Counted from the first letter of the stretch, positions 39,013 through 47,931 are shown. The stretch: DNA of 64,000 bases from Nocardioides sp. zg-1228 (GCF_017086465.1 NZ_CP070961.1:3100001-3164000); one strand, 5' to 3'. Notes: generated by a model not told the origin, from the sequence alone. Translations and numbers: made by a program.

Positions 39013-39891
39013 TCAGTCGGCGAGCTCAGCCGGTGAGCCGGTGAGCCGGTCGGCGAGGCGGGCGGCCGCCTCCCCGATCCGGTGCCCGAGGGCGTCGGCG
39101 CCCTCGACGCGCGACTGGTGGGCACCGCCGAGCAGCACCGGGGCGATCGGGCGGATCGCCTGCGCCGCCTCGCGGACCGCCGGGAGGTCCTCCACGGTCG
39201 GCACGGCCAGCACCACGGCGTCGGGCAGCAGCGCGCGGACCGTGTCGATCCAGCTCTCCACCGGCAGGTCGGCACCGAGGTAGGTGACGTGGACGCCCCG
39301 GCTGCGCAGCACCATCGCGAAGGCCATGATGCCGAGCTCGTGGCGCGAGCCGCGGGCCAGGCCGACCATCACGTGGGGTGCGTCGGGAGCGGGGTGCGGG
39401 AACTGGTGGAAGGCCTGCGCGAGCCGGCGCAGCACGGCCCCGCTGACGAAGTGCTCACCGGCGACGCCGACCGTGCCCCGCTGCCACGCCTCGCCGAGGC
39501 GCACGAGGGACGGCATCAGCCACTCGTCGACCGCGACGGCGAGGTCGGCCTCGGCGAACGCCTTGTCGAGCATGCCCTCGAGCCGCACCACGTCGAAGTC
39601 CTCGCCGCACGAGGCGAGGTCGTCGATCCGCGTGAGCGGCGATGCCTCCGGCCCGGCCGGGGTCGTCGAGCGGTCCGGCTCGGCGAGCACGCGTCCCGCC
39701 GCCTCCCGCGGCGACCACCCGGAGTCCACGAGGTCGCGCATCACCGACAGGCGGCGGACCGCCTCGTCGTCGTAGAGGCGGTAGTTGCCCTCGGTGCGTG
39801 CCGGTGCCACCACGCCGTATCTCTGCTCCCACTTGCGCAGGGTCTCGCGTGGCACTCCGGTGAGCTGGGCGGTGCGTCCGACGGTGTACAC
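39013..39891 (-). CDS. MerR-family regulator with cobalamin-binding domain (CarH/LitR-like), copy 1
   Basis: The protein is about 292 residues from the GTG at 39891, which gives the normal MerR N-terminus (YTVGRTAQLTGVPRETLRKWEQRYG); a TTG nine codons upstream is less likely. The B12 region has W136 and E146-H147, the Wx9EH motif that caps adenosylcobalamin in CarH. A Rossmann domain follows with GSRHELG, where H184 is the candidate lower axial ligand, and TYLGADLPVESW. CarH-type proteins repress in the dark and release DNA in light. The gene is divergent from a small exported-protein gene, with repeated heptamers between them. A close paralogue lies 0.4 kb away. Confidence 0.9.
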   Translation of the reverse strand: MYTVGRTAQLTGVPRETLRKWEQRYGVVAPARTEGNYRLYDDEAVRRLSVMRDLVDSGWSPREAAGRVLAEPDRSTTPAGPEASPLTRIDDLASCGEDFDVVRLEGMLDKAFAEADLAVAVDEWLMPSLVRLGEAWQRGTVGVAGEHFVSGAVLRRLAQAFHQFPHPAPDAPHVMVGLARGSRHELGIMAFAMVLRSRGVHVTYLGADLPVESWIDTVRALLPDAVVLAVPTVEDLPAVREAAQAIRPIAPVLLGGAHQSRVEGADALGHRIGEAAARLADRLTGSPAELAD

Positions 39892-39911
39892 ACCCCGAGG
39901 GTAGCGAACTT

Positions 39912-39977
39912 TGGACAAACTGTGGACAAGGTTCTAGTCTCGGCATCACCCACCAACAGTGGACAAACTGTGGACAA
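39912..39977. promoter_or_regulatory. Four phased TGGACAA heptamers, candidate operator
   Basis: TGGACAA occurs at 39912-39918, 39923-39929, 39960-39966 and 39971-39977. Each pair is spaced 11 bases apart, one helical turn, and the pairs are 48 bases apart. The longer unit TGGACAAACTGTGGACAAG is repeated exactly twice. It lies between the divergent copy-1 MerR gene and the small exported-protein gene, so a B12/MerR regulator is the obvious candidate to bind it. Confidence 0.75.
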
Positions 39978-40004
39978 GCCGCAGGGGTGCCCCAGGAGGA
40001 CCCG

Positions 40005-40253
40005 ATGACGACGATGGCGATCACTGCACGGCCCTCCCCCCGGCCCGGCCTGCGTCGCCGCGACCGCACCGGACGGCGCCTGCGCGTCATCGGGGTCACG
40101 GTCCTTGCCGCGGCGGCCCTCGGCTCCGTCCTCAGCGCCTCGCCGGCGGCGACCGACGCCCCGGCGACCGACACCGCGTGCCGGATGGACATCGTGGGCA
40201 GCTACTGGTTCAGCAGCGGGTGCGCGGACGAGTCGGGGCGCACGGCGCGCTGA
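40005..40253 (+). CDS. Small exported or membrane-anchored protein, 82 residues
   Basis: An ATG at 40005 follows AGGAGGA with a spacing of 4 bases, a strong ribosome site. The protein has an Arg-rich N-terminus (about 13-28), a hydrophobic segment RVIGVTVLAAAALGSVLSAS (about 27-46) and a possible signal-peptidase site after SPA. The remaining short mature part has two cysteines, ACRMDIVGSYWFSSGC. I do not recognise the family. It sits between two paralogous B12-binding MerR genes and directly downstream of four heptamer repeats, so light or B12 control is likely. It may be a small signalling or redox peptide, or simply a poorly conserved gene. Confidence 0.75.
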   Translation: MTTMAITARPSPRPGLRRRDRTGRRLRVIGVTVLAAAALGSVLSASPAATDAPATDTACRMDIVGSYWFSSGCADESGRTAR

Positions 40254-40257
40254 CGCG

Positions 40258-41127
40258 TCAGCTCACCGCGCCGAGGCGGGTGGCGAGCGCCGCCGCGGCC
40301 GCGCCGGCGGCGTGGCCGAGGTGCTCGCCGCCCGCGACCCGGTCCTGGAAGGCGCCGCCGAGCAGCACGTCGGTGAGGGGCGCGAGGGCGCGGACCGCCT
40401 CGCGGACGGCCGGGAGGTCCTCGAGCGTCGGCGCCGCCAGCACGGCCGCCGCGGGCCGGACGAGGCTGACGGCGCTCACCCACGCCTCGAGCGGGAGGTC
40501 GGCGCCGAGGTAGGTCACCGCGACGCCGCGCGAGCGGAGCACCGTGGCGAACGCGAGGACGCCGATCTCGTGGCGCGACCCGCGCGCGAGGCCGACGACG
40601 ACGCGCGGGCCACCGCTGGGCGCGGGGGCCACCGACTGGAAGGCGAGCGCGAGGCGGCGGTGCACGGCACCGGTCACGAAGTGCTCCCCCGCGACCGAGA
40701 CGAAGCCGCGCTGCCACGCCTTGCCGAGGTGGACCAGCGACGGCAGCAGCCAGTCGTCGACCACCGACACCACGTCGTTGTCACCGAAGCTCTCCTCGAG
40801 CAGGCGCTCGAGCCGGGGCTCGTCGAAGTCCTGGGCGCAGCCGAGGAGCGTCTCGAAGCGCTCCTCGTACGGCGGCTCCTGCGGTCGTACGACCTCCGCC
40901 TCGGCCGCGCTCGCGCTCTCCACCACGTGGCGGGCGGCCTCCTGCGCGCTCCACCCGGCGTCGACGAGGCTGCGCATGACGCTGAGCCGACGCACCGCCT
41001 CGTCGTCGTAGAGGCGGTAGTTGCTCGGCGATCGCAGGGGCACGACCACCCCGTAGCGCTGCTCCCACTTGCGGAGGGTGCCGGTCGACACCCCCGTCAG
41101 CTCTGCGGTGCGCCCCACGGTGTACAC
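40258..41127 (-). CDS. MerR-family regulator with cobalamin-binding domain (CarH/LitR-like), copy 2
   Basis: The protein is about 289 residues from the GTG at 41127, chosen to match the N-terminus of copy 1 (YTVGRTAELTGVSTGTLRKWEQRYG); an ATG 13 codons upstream at 41166 is also open. The cobalamin-cap motif has W138 and E148-H149, and the Rossmann part has GSRHEIG with H186 and TYLGADLPLEAW. It is clearly paralogous to the gene at 39013-39891 along its full length, including the DNA-recognition helix, so the two may bind the same sites or form mixed oligomers. It converges on the small exported-protein gene with a 4-base gap. Confidence 0.9.
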   Translation of the reverse strand: MYTVGRTAELTGVSTGTLRKWEQRYGVVVPLRSPSNYRLYDDEAVRRLSVMRSLVDAGWSAQEAARHVVESASAAEAEVVRPQEPPYEERFETLLGCAQDFDEPRLERLLEESFGDNDVVSVVDDWLLPSLVHLGKAWQRGFVSVAGEHFVTGAVHRRLALAFQSVAPAPSGGPRVVVGLARGSRHEIGVLAFATVLRSRGVAVTYLGADLPLEAWVSAVSLVRPAAAVLAAPTLEDLPAVREAVRALAPLTDVLLGGAFQDRVAGGEHLGHAAGAAAAALATRLGAVS

Positions 41128-41267
41128 GGAGCCACCGTAGACGCGGACCGGGCGGCCGGGCGTCATTTCACCCAGCGTCTCGCCGCAGCGACCTTCCGGG
41201 GCCCTGCCTCCGCGGCCGACCGGTGGCCCACTTCCATCGGCGCGGGCACGGTTGGCAGGATGGCGCC

Positions 41268-41996
41268 ATGGCCGGCCCCCTCAGTCCCGAGAGCACGAGC
41301 ACCGGGAGCCCCGAGAGCCCCGAGAGCTCCGAGAGCCCCGAGATCGCCCGGGCGGAGTCGGCCCGCGGGGAGGTCGTGCTGCGGCGGCGCAGCTCCGGCG
41401 CCGGGGCCGACGTCATCGAGCTGCGGGTCAACGGCGTCTTCGTGATGGACACGCTGGAGACGACCAGCGAGATCGAGCTCGCCGCCCAGGCCCTCGACCT
41501 CGTCGAGCAGCCGGCCTCGGTGCTGGTGGGCGGGCTCGGGCTGGGCTTCACGCTCCAGCGGGTGCTCGCCGACACGCGGGTCGAGCGCGCGGTGGTGGTG
41601 GAGATCGAGGAGTCGCTGATCCGGTGGATGCGCGACGGGACGGTGCCGCACGGGCCCGCGCTGCTCGCCGACACCCGCGCGACCGTGGTCAACGCCGACA
41701 TCGCGATGGCGATCGCCGAGGCCCGCTCGACCTACGACCTGGTGCTGCTCGACGTCGACAACGGGCCCGGCTACCTCGTGCACGAGCGCAACGAGGCGGT
41801 CTACGAGGAGGAGTTCCTCCAGCGGTGTCGCGCCGTGCTGTCGCCCGGAGGCGTGCTGGTCGTGTGGTCGGCGAGCGCCGCCCCCGAGCTGCTCGCCGCG
41901 CTGCGCACGGTGTTCGGCGCCGCCGAGGAGCAGGCCCACGACGTGCTGCTCCAGGACCGGCCCGAGGAGTACTTCCTCTACCTCGCGCACCGCTGA
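41268..41996 (+). CDS. Spermidine-synthase-like SAM-dependent protein
   Basis: The 242-residue protein has a Rossmann-fold core with VLVGGLGLGFTLQRVL (motif I), RAVVVEIEESLIRWM, VVNADIAMAIAEA and YDLVLLDVDNGPGYLVH. This is the spermidine-synthase-like branch common in actinobacteria; the aminopropyltransferase active-site residues are not all clear, so the substrate is uncertain. The N-terminus holds a low-complexity Ser-Pro-Glu tract (about 5-28) encoded by imperfect GAGCCCCGA repeats. It is 26 bases from the convergent penicillin-binding protein gene. Confidence 0.82.
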   Translation: MAGPLSPESTSTGSPESPESSESPEIARAESARGEVVLRRRSSGAGADVIELRVNGVFVMDTLETTSEIELAAQALDLVEQPASVLVGGLGLGFTLQRVLADTRVERAVVVEIEESLIRWMRDGTVPHGPALLADTRATVVNADIAMAIAEARSTYDLVLLDVDNGPGYLVHERNEAVYEEEFLQRCRAVLSPGGVLVVWSASAAPELLAALRTVFGAAEEQAHDVLLQDRPEEYFLYLAHR

Positions 41997-42022
41997 GCCG
42001 GCGCGCCGCGCGGCGGGCAGGC

Positions 42023-43948
42023 TCAGCGCAGGAACGCCTCGAGCAGCGGACCCGCGGTCTGGGAGCCGGAGACGCCGGTCTCGACGAACACCGCGACGGC
42101 GAGGTCACCGCGCGTCGCGATCATCCACGCGTGCGTCGGCAGCTCGCCCGACGCGTCCGGCTCGCCGTGCTCGGCCGTGCCGGTCTTGGCACCCACCCGG
42201 CCCGGCACGTCCTGGAGGAAGCGCCCCGACCCGGCGGTCACCACGCTGCGCATCAGTCCGCGCAGGGCCCCCGCCTCGCCGCCGGTGAGCGGCCGCTCGG
42301 GGGCGACCTGGTCGACCTCGTGGTCGGGCAGCAGGACCGGCAGCACCGCCCGTCCGGCCTGCACCGACGCGGCGACGGTGGCCATGGCGAAGGGACTGGC
42401 CAGGACCGTCCCCTGGCCGATCATGTCGGCGGCGGCCCCGGTCTCGGTCTCGGGCGGCGGCACCTGGCCGAAGTAGACCGGGAAGCCGAGGTCGTGGTCG
42501 GTGCCGAGGCCGAGCGCTCCGGCCGCAGCCGCCAGCTCACCCTCGGCCACCCGGTCGGCGTTGCCGATCAGCGCGGTGTTGCACGACTGGGCGATCGCCT
42601 GAGTGAGGGTGATGTCGCCCAGCGCGGCGGCCGGGTAGTCGTCGTAGTTGGTGAACGAGCGGCCGTCGACGACGGTCGAGGCCGGGCACGAGACCACGTC
42701 GCCCACACCCATCCCGCTGCGCAGCAGGGCGAGCGCGGTGACCACCTTGAAGGTGGAGCCGGGCGCGTACTGCCCCGTCATGGCCAGGTCGGCGCCGCCC
42801 GCCCCGGCCCCGTTGGCGCTCGCGAGCACCGCGCCGTCCGAGGGACGGATCGCGACGAGCGCCGTCGCCGGGGCCTGGTCGCCGAGGTCGCCGAGGACGT
42901 CCTCCGCCTTCTGTTGCAGCGCGGGGTCGAGGGTGGTCGCGAGGTCGGCCCCGTCGGTGGGCGCGACCTCGACGAGGGTGCGCAGCCGGTCGTCGGCGTC
43001 GCGGGCCACGACGGCCGTGCCGGGGACGCCCCGCAGCTGCTCGTCGTAGCGGGCCTGGAGCCCGGACAGGCCGACCTCGTCGCCGGCGGCGATGCGGCCG
43101 CCGGACTCCTCGACGAGCTCGGCGGTGGCCGGACCGACCCGCCCCAGCAGGGCCGCGGCGAACTCGCGGGTCGGGGCGAGCGGCAGCGTGTCGCGCACGG
43201 CGAGCGCACCGCGGATGTCGGCGAAGGCGGGCAGCACGTCGAGGGCGTCGTCCTCGCGCAGCACCACCGCCTCGACGAAGGCCTCCGGCCCCATCGCCTC
43301 CGCCCGCTCGACGAACGAGGCCGCGTCGACGTCGAGCACGCGGGCGATCCGGCGCGCACTGCGAGCGACCTGCGGTCCGCTGACCTTGGTCTTGTCGAGC
43401 CCGTAGCGCAGGACCGGTCGCTCGGTGACCAGCACCTGACCCTCGGCGCCGGTGATGTCGCCCCGGCTCGGCGGCAGGGTCCGCAACCCGAGGGTGTCGC
43501 CGTCGGCGAGGTCGGGGGCGAGCGCCCCCGGCGACCAGTCGACCACCCACCCGCTCCCCTCGCGTACGAGCGTGGCGGTGGTGTCGTACTCCCACGACTC
43601 GGCGTCGGTGAGCTCCCACCGCCACGCCAGGGTGGCGGTGGCGGTGGCGGTGACGCGGTCCTCGCCGGAGGCGGCGTCGCCCTCGACCTGCTCGTCCTGC
43701 TCGACGGCGGCGACCCGCACCGCGACGGGCACCTCGTCGAGCGGGGCCACCAGCTCGGCGAACGTCGCCCGGTCGGCCTCGTCGGTCAGCGGCACCTCCC
43801 CCAGCGAGTGTGCGGCGAGGGCGGCGGCGAGGTCGGCGGCCACGCCCTCCGGGGGATCGGCGTCGTCGCCGCCGAGCACGGAGCAGGCCGAGGCGGCGAG
43901 GAGCACGACGGCCGTCGCGCAGACGGACCCGAGGCGCAGTGGACGCAT
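42023..43948 (-). CDS. Class B penicillin-binding protein (lipoprotein)
   Basis: The 641-residue transpeptidase has a signal with lipobox ASAC (Cys at 22), so it is likely a lipoprotein rather than a membrane-helix-anchored PBP. Residues about 32-145 form an NTF2-like (MecA N-terminal) domain, followed by a PBP dimerisation domain (about 150-330). The transpeptidase domain has all three motifs: S398-TFK, S455-CN and K588-TG. It crosslinks peptidoglycan. The ATG at 43948 is chosen because it starts the signal peptide. NTF2-domain PBPs in actinobacteria often have lowered beta-lactam affinity; this cannot be judged here. Confidence 0.93.
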   Translation of the reverse strand: MRPLRLGSVCATAVVLLAASACSVLGGDDADPPEGVAADLAAALAAHSLGEVPLTDEADRATFAELVAPLDEVPVAVRVAAVEQDEQVEGDAASGEDRVTATATATLAWRWELTDAESWEYDTTATLVREGSGWVVDWSPGALAPDLADGDTLGLRTLPPSRGDITGAEGQVLVTERPVLRYGLDKTKVSGPQVARSARRIARVLDVDAASFVERAEAMGPEAFVEAVVLREDDALDVLPAFADIRGALAVRDTLPLAPTREFAAALLGRVGPATAELVEESGGRIAAGDEVGLSGLQARYDEQLRGVPGTAVVARDADDRLRTLVEVAPTDGADLATTLDPALQQKAEDVLGDLGDQAPATALVAIRPSDGAVLASANGAGAGGADLAMTGQYAPGSTFKVVTALALLRSGMGVGDVVSCPASTVVDGRSFTNYDDYPAAALGDITLTQAIAQSCNTALIGNADRVAEGELAAAAGALGLGTDHDLGFPVYFGQVPPPETETGAAADMIGQGTVLASPFAMATVAASVQAGRAVLPVLLPDHEVDQVAPERPLTGGEAGALRGLMRSVVTAGSGRFLQDVPGRVGAKTGTAEHGEPDASGELPTHAWMIATRGDLAVAVFVETGVSGSQTAGPLLEAFLR

Positions 43949-44011
43949 CGGACCATGCTGGCGAGCCGGGGCGCCGGAGCCAAGCCGCAACGCCGGGTCG
44001 GGCGGGACCAA

Positions 44012-44060
44012 GCCCGCTCAAGCGGGGTCAGGCCCGCTCAAGCGGGATCAGGCACGCTCA
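44012..44060. repeat. Tandem 20-base repeat, possible terminator
   Basis: GCCCGCTCAAGCGGGRTCAG occurs at 44012-44031 and 44032-44051, with a truncated third copy to about 44060. Each copy contains a 6-base hairpin (CCCGCT/AGCGGG). It lies between the stop of the SRPBCC gene and the upstream end of the PBP gene on the same strand, so it may terminate or attenuate the SRPBCC transcript. Confidence 0.75.
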
Positions 44061-44600
44061 GGTGAAGAGCCGCCGGTAGTGCGAGGACCCGCCGACGTAG
44101 GCCTCCCAGTCGACGGCGCCCACCGGGTCGCCGGACAGCGCGGCCCCCAGCCGGTCGAGGTAGTACTCCCAGCCCGGGCCCACGCTCGCGGCCATGTCGA
44201 CGCGCGGCCCTCCGGGATCCAGCACCTGGACGAACCGGAGGGACGTGACGCCGTCGGCCTCCGTCAGCTCGAGCTCGAGCTCCCAGTGGGCCGTGTCCCC
44301 CGAGCCGTCCTCGCTGAAGGGCTGCGGGTCCCGGCCCCGTGCCACGAAGCGGCGCGGCGGCTCGCACACCAGCACGTCCCACTCCTCGCCCGCGACGTCG
44401 TCGCCCTCCGCGGTCATCCAGAACGTCACCGGACCGGCAGCCGGGTCGCCGCGCCACGTCCCGATCCACCGCTCCATGCGGGTCGGGTCGGTGCAGGCCG
44501 CCCACACGTCGTCGACGGGGGCCCGGAACTCCCGCTCGATCACGAGCAGGGTGCTCCCGTCGCGCTCCTCGCGCCGGCCGGTCATCACGGTGCTGCTCAT
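44058..44600 (-). CDS. SRPBCC (AHSA1/START-like) domain protein
   Basis: The 180-residue protein shows the AHSA1 pattern: [33 protein letters not shown], then [15 protein letters not shown], and a late [19 protein letters not shown] helix. This hydrophobic-cavity fold binds small ligands or partner proteins. Its ATG overlaps the upstream ArsR gene by 4 bases (ATGA). ArsR-SRPBCC pairs are common in actinobacteria, and the regulator probably controls both. Confidence 0.9.
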   Translation of the reverse strand: MSSTVMTGRREERDGSTLLVIEREFRAPVDDVWAACTDPTRMERWIGTWRGDPAAGPVTFWMTAEGDDVAGEEWDVLVCEPPRRFVARGRDPQPFSEDGSGDTAHWELELELTEADGVTSLRFVQVLDPGGPRVDMAASVGPGWEYYLDRLGAALSGDPVGAVDWEAYVGGSSHYRRLFT

Positions 44601-44983
44601 GCGGTGTCCTCCTGCTGTGGGGTGGATGTGCCGGTCGCGGCATCGCCCGCCCGGCGGTCGCGTCCGGCGCGGCGGACCTCGAGGTCGAGCCCGTCGAACG
44701 CCGACTGGGCGAACCGCGGCGGCGGCGCGCCGGTGGGGTCGAGCGCCGCCAGCCACTCGGTGACGGCGGCCAGCCCGTCGGGCCGGAGGCGGTAGTGCCG
44801 CTCGCGCCCCCGGTCCTCGGCCTCCACCAGGCCCGCCTCGCCGAGCACCCGGAGGTGGCGGCTGATGGCCGGCCGGCTGACGTCGCGGCCGGCAGCCAGG
44901 TCGACCACCCGCGACGGCCCGTGCGACAACCGGGCCACGAGGTCGCGGCGCAGGGGGTCGGCGAGGGCGACGAACGGGTCCAT
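44597..44983 (-). CDS. ArsR-family transcriptional regulator
   Basis: The 128-residue winged-helix protein opens [65 protein letters not shown], the standard ArsR fold. No metal-binding CxC is present, so it is not a classical metal sensor. It starts a two-gene operon with the SRPBCC gene. A perfect palindrome lies 8 bases before its ATG, consistent with a leaderless or very short leader transcript and self-repression. Confidence 0.92.
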   Translation of the reverse strand: MDPFVALADPLRRDLVARLSHGPSRVVDLAAGRDVSRPAISRHLRVLGEAGLVEAEDRGRERHYRLRPDGLAAVTEWLAALDPTGAPPPRFAQSAFDGLDLEVRRAGRDRRAGDAATGTSTPQQEDTA

Positions 44984-44990
44984 GCCTCTA

Positions 44991-45012
44991 TTGGTAACTG
45001 CGGCGTTACCAA
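44991..45012. promoter_or_regulatory. Palindromic operator of the ArsR regulator
   Basis: TTGGTAAC at 44991-44998 and GTTACCAA at 45005-45012 form perfect 8-base arms around 6 bases, 8 bases upstream of the ArsR start. This size and position are normal for an ArsR-family self-operator. fumC starts divergently 65 bases away and could be affected. Confidence 0.85.
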
Positions 45013-45076
45013 TTTGTCAAGGACCCCCCACCCCTCGCCCGTCGCGAGAACCCGGCGAACTGGGTACGGTCGGGCC

Positions 45077-46468
45077 GTGAGCGAGACACGCACCGAGCAC
45101 GACTCCATGGGCGAGGTCGAAGTGCCTCGCGACGCCCTGTGGCGGGCCCAGACGCAGCGCGCGATCGAGAACTTCCCGATCAGCGGCCTGACGCTCCAGC
45201 CCCGGCACGTGCAGGCGCTGGCCCACGTGAAGGCCGCCGCCGCCACGGCCAACGCCGCGCTCAGCGTCGTACGCCCCGAGCAGGCAGAGGCCATCGTCGC
45301 GGCCGCCGACGCCATCGTCGCCGGCACGCACGACGCCGAGTTCCCCATCGACGTCTTCCAGACCGGGTCGGGCACCAGCTCCAACATGAACGCCAACGAG
45401 GTGATCGCGACCCTGGCCTCCCGCGCGGGCGTCGACGTGCACCCCAACGACCACGTCAACGCCTCGCAGAGCAGCAACGACACGTTCCCGACCAGCATCC
45501 ACGTCGCGGCGACCCTCGCCGTCGTCGACGACCTGCTCCCCGCGCTCGACCGGCTGGCGACGTCGTTCGAGGGCAAGGCCGAGGAGTTCGCCGACGCGGT
45601 GAAGTCCGGGCGCACCCACCTGATGGACGCCACGCCCGTCACCCTCGGGCAGGAGATGGGGGCCTACGCCGCCACCCTGCGCCTGGGCGTCGAGCGCCTC
45701 GAGGCGGTGCTCCCCCGGGTGCGCGAGCTACCCCTCGGCGGCACCGCCGTCGGCACCGGCATCAATACCCCCGCCGCCTTCGCCGAGCGCGCGATCGCCG
45801 CGCTCAGCGACCGGACCGGGCAGGAGTTCACCGAGGCGCGCGACCACTTCGAGGCGCAGGGCACGCGCGACTCGCTGGTCGAGCTGTCCGGCGTGCTGCG
45901 CACCGTCGCCGTGGGCCTGACCAAGATCTGCAACGACCTGCGCTGGATGTCGTCCGGCCCCACCACGGGCCTCGCGGAGATCCGCCTCCCCGACCTCCAA
46001 CCCGGGTCGAGCATCATGCCGGGCAAGGTCAACCCGGTGCTGCCCGAGGCGACGCTGATGGTCTGCGCGCGGGTCGTCGGCAACGACGCGACCATCGCCT
46101 GGGCCGGGGCGTCGGGCAGCTTCGAGCTCAACGTGATGATGCCCGTCATGGCGCACGCGCTGCTCGAGTCGATCCACGTGCTGTCCACCTCGACGGTCCT
46201 GCTCGCCGAGCGGTGCGTCGACGGCATCACCGCCGACACCGAGCGGATGCGGCGCTACGCCGAGTCGTCACCCTCGGTGGTGACCCCACTCAACGCCCAC
46301 CTCGGCTACGAGCAGGCGGCCAAGGTCGCCAAGAAGGCGCTCGCCGACGGGGCGACCATCCGGGAGACGGTCATCGCGATGGGCTACATCGAGCGCGGCG
46401 ACCTGACCGAGGAGCAGCTCGATGCCGCCCTCGACGTCGAGTCGATGACCGGACGCCGATCGTCCTGA
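45077..46468 (+). CDS. fumC: Class II fumarate hydratase
   Basis: The 463-residue enzyme carries the signature [15 protein letters not shown], with the catalytic-site loop, near residue 314. Substrate motifs [16 protein letters not shown] and [20 protein letters not shown], and [16 protein letters not shown], are also present. It is the oxygen-stable, cluster-free counterpart of the class I enzyme at 37297. The start is a GTG at 45077, where the family N-terminus [14 protein letters not shown] begins. Confidence 0.95.
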   Translation: MSETRTEHDSMGEVEVPRDALWRAQTQRAIENFPISGLTLQPRHVQALAHVKAAAATANAALSVVRPEQAEAIVAAADAIVAGTHDAEFPIDVFQTGSGTSSNMNANEVIATLASRAGVDVHPNDHVNASQSSNDTFPTSIHVAATLAVVDDLLPALDRLATSFEGKAEEFADAVKSGRTHLMDATPVTLGQEMGAYAATLRLGVERLEAVLPRVRELPLGGTAVGTGINTPAAFAERAIAALSDRTGQEFTEARDHFEAQGTRDSLVELSGVLRTVAVGLTKICNDLRWMSSGPTTGLAEIRLPDLQPGSSIMPGKVNPVLPEATLMVCARVVGNDATIAWAGASGSFELNVMMPVMAHALLESIHVLSTSTVLLAERCVDGITADTERMRRYAESSPSVVTPLNAHLGYEQAAKVAKKALADGATIRETVIAMGYIERGDLTEEQLDAALDVESMTGRRSS

Positions 46469-46488
46469 TCTCGTCCTACCGTCACCGG

Positions 46489-47079
46489 ATGAGCGACGAC
46501 ACGACGTACGAGGTCCGTCCCCTCACGCCGGAGACCTGGCCCGCCTTCGAGGCGCTGGTCGAGCGGCACAACGGCATCTTCGGCGGCTGCTGGTGCATCT
46601 GGTTCCATCCCGACGCCCCCGAGCGCGGCCAGGGGGCCGAGGCCAATCGCGCGCTCAAGAGGTCCTACGTCGAACGGGGCGAGGCGCACGCCGCTCTGGT
46701 CCTCGACGGCGACGAGGCGATCGCGTGGGCGGAGTACGGCACGCCGCTCGAGCTGCCCAGCCTCCACCACCGCAAGCAGTACGACGCCGAGAAGACCGCC
46801 GACCCCGACTGGCGCATCACCTGCGTCTTCGTCGACCGCCGCCACCGCCGGCTCGGCGTCAGCGAGGTCGCGATCCGTGGGGCGCTGGACCTCATCGCCG
46901 AGGCGGGCGGCGGGGTCGTGGAGGCGTACCCCCACGACCTCACCGAGCAGACCAAGAAGATGTCGTCGTCGTTCCTCTACAACGGCACCCGGCGACTCTA
47001 CGAACGGCTCGGGTTCGCCTACGACCGGCCCAAGGGACTCAAGAACTGCGTGATGTCGACCGTGGTGCGCCCCGTCTGA
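46489..47079 (+). CDS. GNAT-family N-acetyltransferase
   Basis: The 196-residue protein opens VRPLTPETWPAFEALVERHNGIFGGCWCIWF and has an acetyl-CoA-binding segment CVFVDRRHRRLGVSEVAIRGAL in place of the usual RxxGxG/A loop. It ends with FLYNGTRRLYERLGFAY. This resembles a group of small actinobacterial GNAT proteins of unknown substrate. The ATG is 20 bases after fumC, so the two may be cotranscribed. Confidence 0.87.
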   Translation: MSDDTTYEVRPLTPETWPAFEALVERHNGIFGGCWCIWFHPDAPERGQGAEANRALKRSYVERGEAHAALVLDGDEAIAWAEYGTPLELPSLHHRKQYDAEKTADPDWRITCVFVDRRHRRLGVSEVAIRGALDLIAEAGGGVVEAYPHDLTEQTKKMSSSFLYNGTRRLYERLGFAYDRPKGLKNCVMSTVVRPV

Positions 47080-47086
47080 CGCGTGC

Positions 47087-47416
47087 TCAGGGGTGTCCGG
47101 CCTCGCCCCCGACGGTCTCCTCGAGCACCGTGGCGAGGTCGCGGGGCGGCTGCTCGCGCAGCCGCAGCGCCAGCAGCGCCAGCAGCGCCGCCGCCCAGAC
47201 CAGCACGGCGGAGACCACGAGGCCGGTGTGCAGGCCGCTCATGAACGCCTCGGCCGCCTGCGGCAGGCCGGGGATCGGGACTCCGGCCGACGCGGCCTCC
47301 TCCGTCCCGGCGGGCGCGGCGGTGCCGTGCAGCGAGGTCGACACCTTGCCGGCCACGACGGCCGACAGCACGGCGGTGCCCAGTGCGCCTCCGAGCTGGA
47401 TGCAGGTGGTCTGCAC
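47087..47416 (-). pseudogene. 3' remnant of an MFS drug exporter (EmrB/QacA type)
   Basis: The 109 codons from a GTG at 47416 encode only the last two or three membrane helices: QLGGALGTAVLSAVVAGKV and HTGLVVSAVLVWAAALLALLALRLR. The sequence GVQTTCIQLGGALG is typical of the last third of 14-helix exporters. The open frame continues only to an in-frame TGA at 47489-47491, and about 350-400 N-terminal residues are missing. The break is at the left end of a variable region. Confidence 0.8.
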
Positions 47417-47559
47417 GCCGCCAACGGCAGCGGCTGTGGCCTTGGTCGCACGAGCGACGGGCCTGTGGCCGCGGGCAGGCGGTGCGGATCAGGCGGTGCG
47501 GCGGCGAGGCTGCGCACACAAGCCGAGCCCACGGCGTTCTGTCGCCACCAGGACGACTC

Positions 47560-47931
47560 TCAGGGACCCGGGTTCGTCGGTTGGTCATTGCCCCGCAGCA
47601 GGAGCGCCCCGCTGATCGCAGCTGTGACTACCCCGATCAGCTGCACGATCTGGCCCAAGGCCACATCGGCACCGTTGCGGCCGAGCAGATTGTCGAAACC
47701 TTCGCCATTGATGCCGCTCAACACGAAGCCCACGACAACGAACAATCCGAGGAACCCGCCGACCCCGTCCGACCAACGCCTGCGGACGCCTGCGACCAGG
47801 CCGGCACCAACCAGCAAGATGACCAGGCCGGGTGGCACAGCCACCGGGAACTCCACTCCGGCAGCCCACAAGATTGCGATGCCGGCTGCGCCGATCACGA
47901 GTCCAGCAACGAGGACCGCGCGGTTCTTCAT
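47560..47931 (-). CDS. Small four-helix membrane protein
   Basis: The 123-residue protein has four likely membrane helices (about 5-25, 30-50, 60-80 and 95-115) separated by short loops such as RRRWSDG. I do not recognise a family. Its ATG overlaps the stop of the DoxX gene by 4 bases, so it is the second gene of a DoxX operon facing an ECF sigma gene. It is probably part of the same stress-responsive membrane module. Confidence 0.75.
   Translation of the reverse strand: MKNRAVLVAGLVIGAAGIAILWAAGVEFPVAVPPGLVILLVGAGLVAGVRRRWSDGVGGFLGLFVVVGFVLSGINGEGFDNLLGRNGADVALGQIVQLIGVVTAAISGALLLRGNDQPTNPGP

Noticed and set aside
42023..43948. Resistance-type PBP2a-like protein
   Set aside because: An NTF2/MecA-like N-terminal domain is present, but this is common in ordinary actinobacterial PBPs and says nothing certain about beta-lactam affinity.
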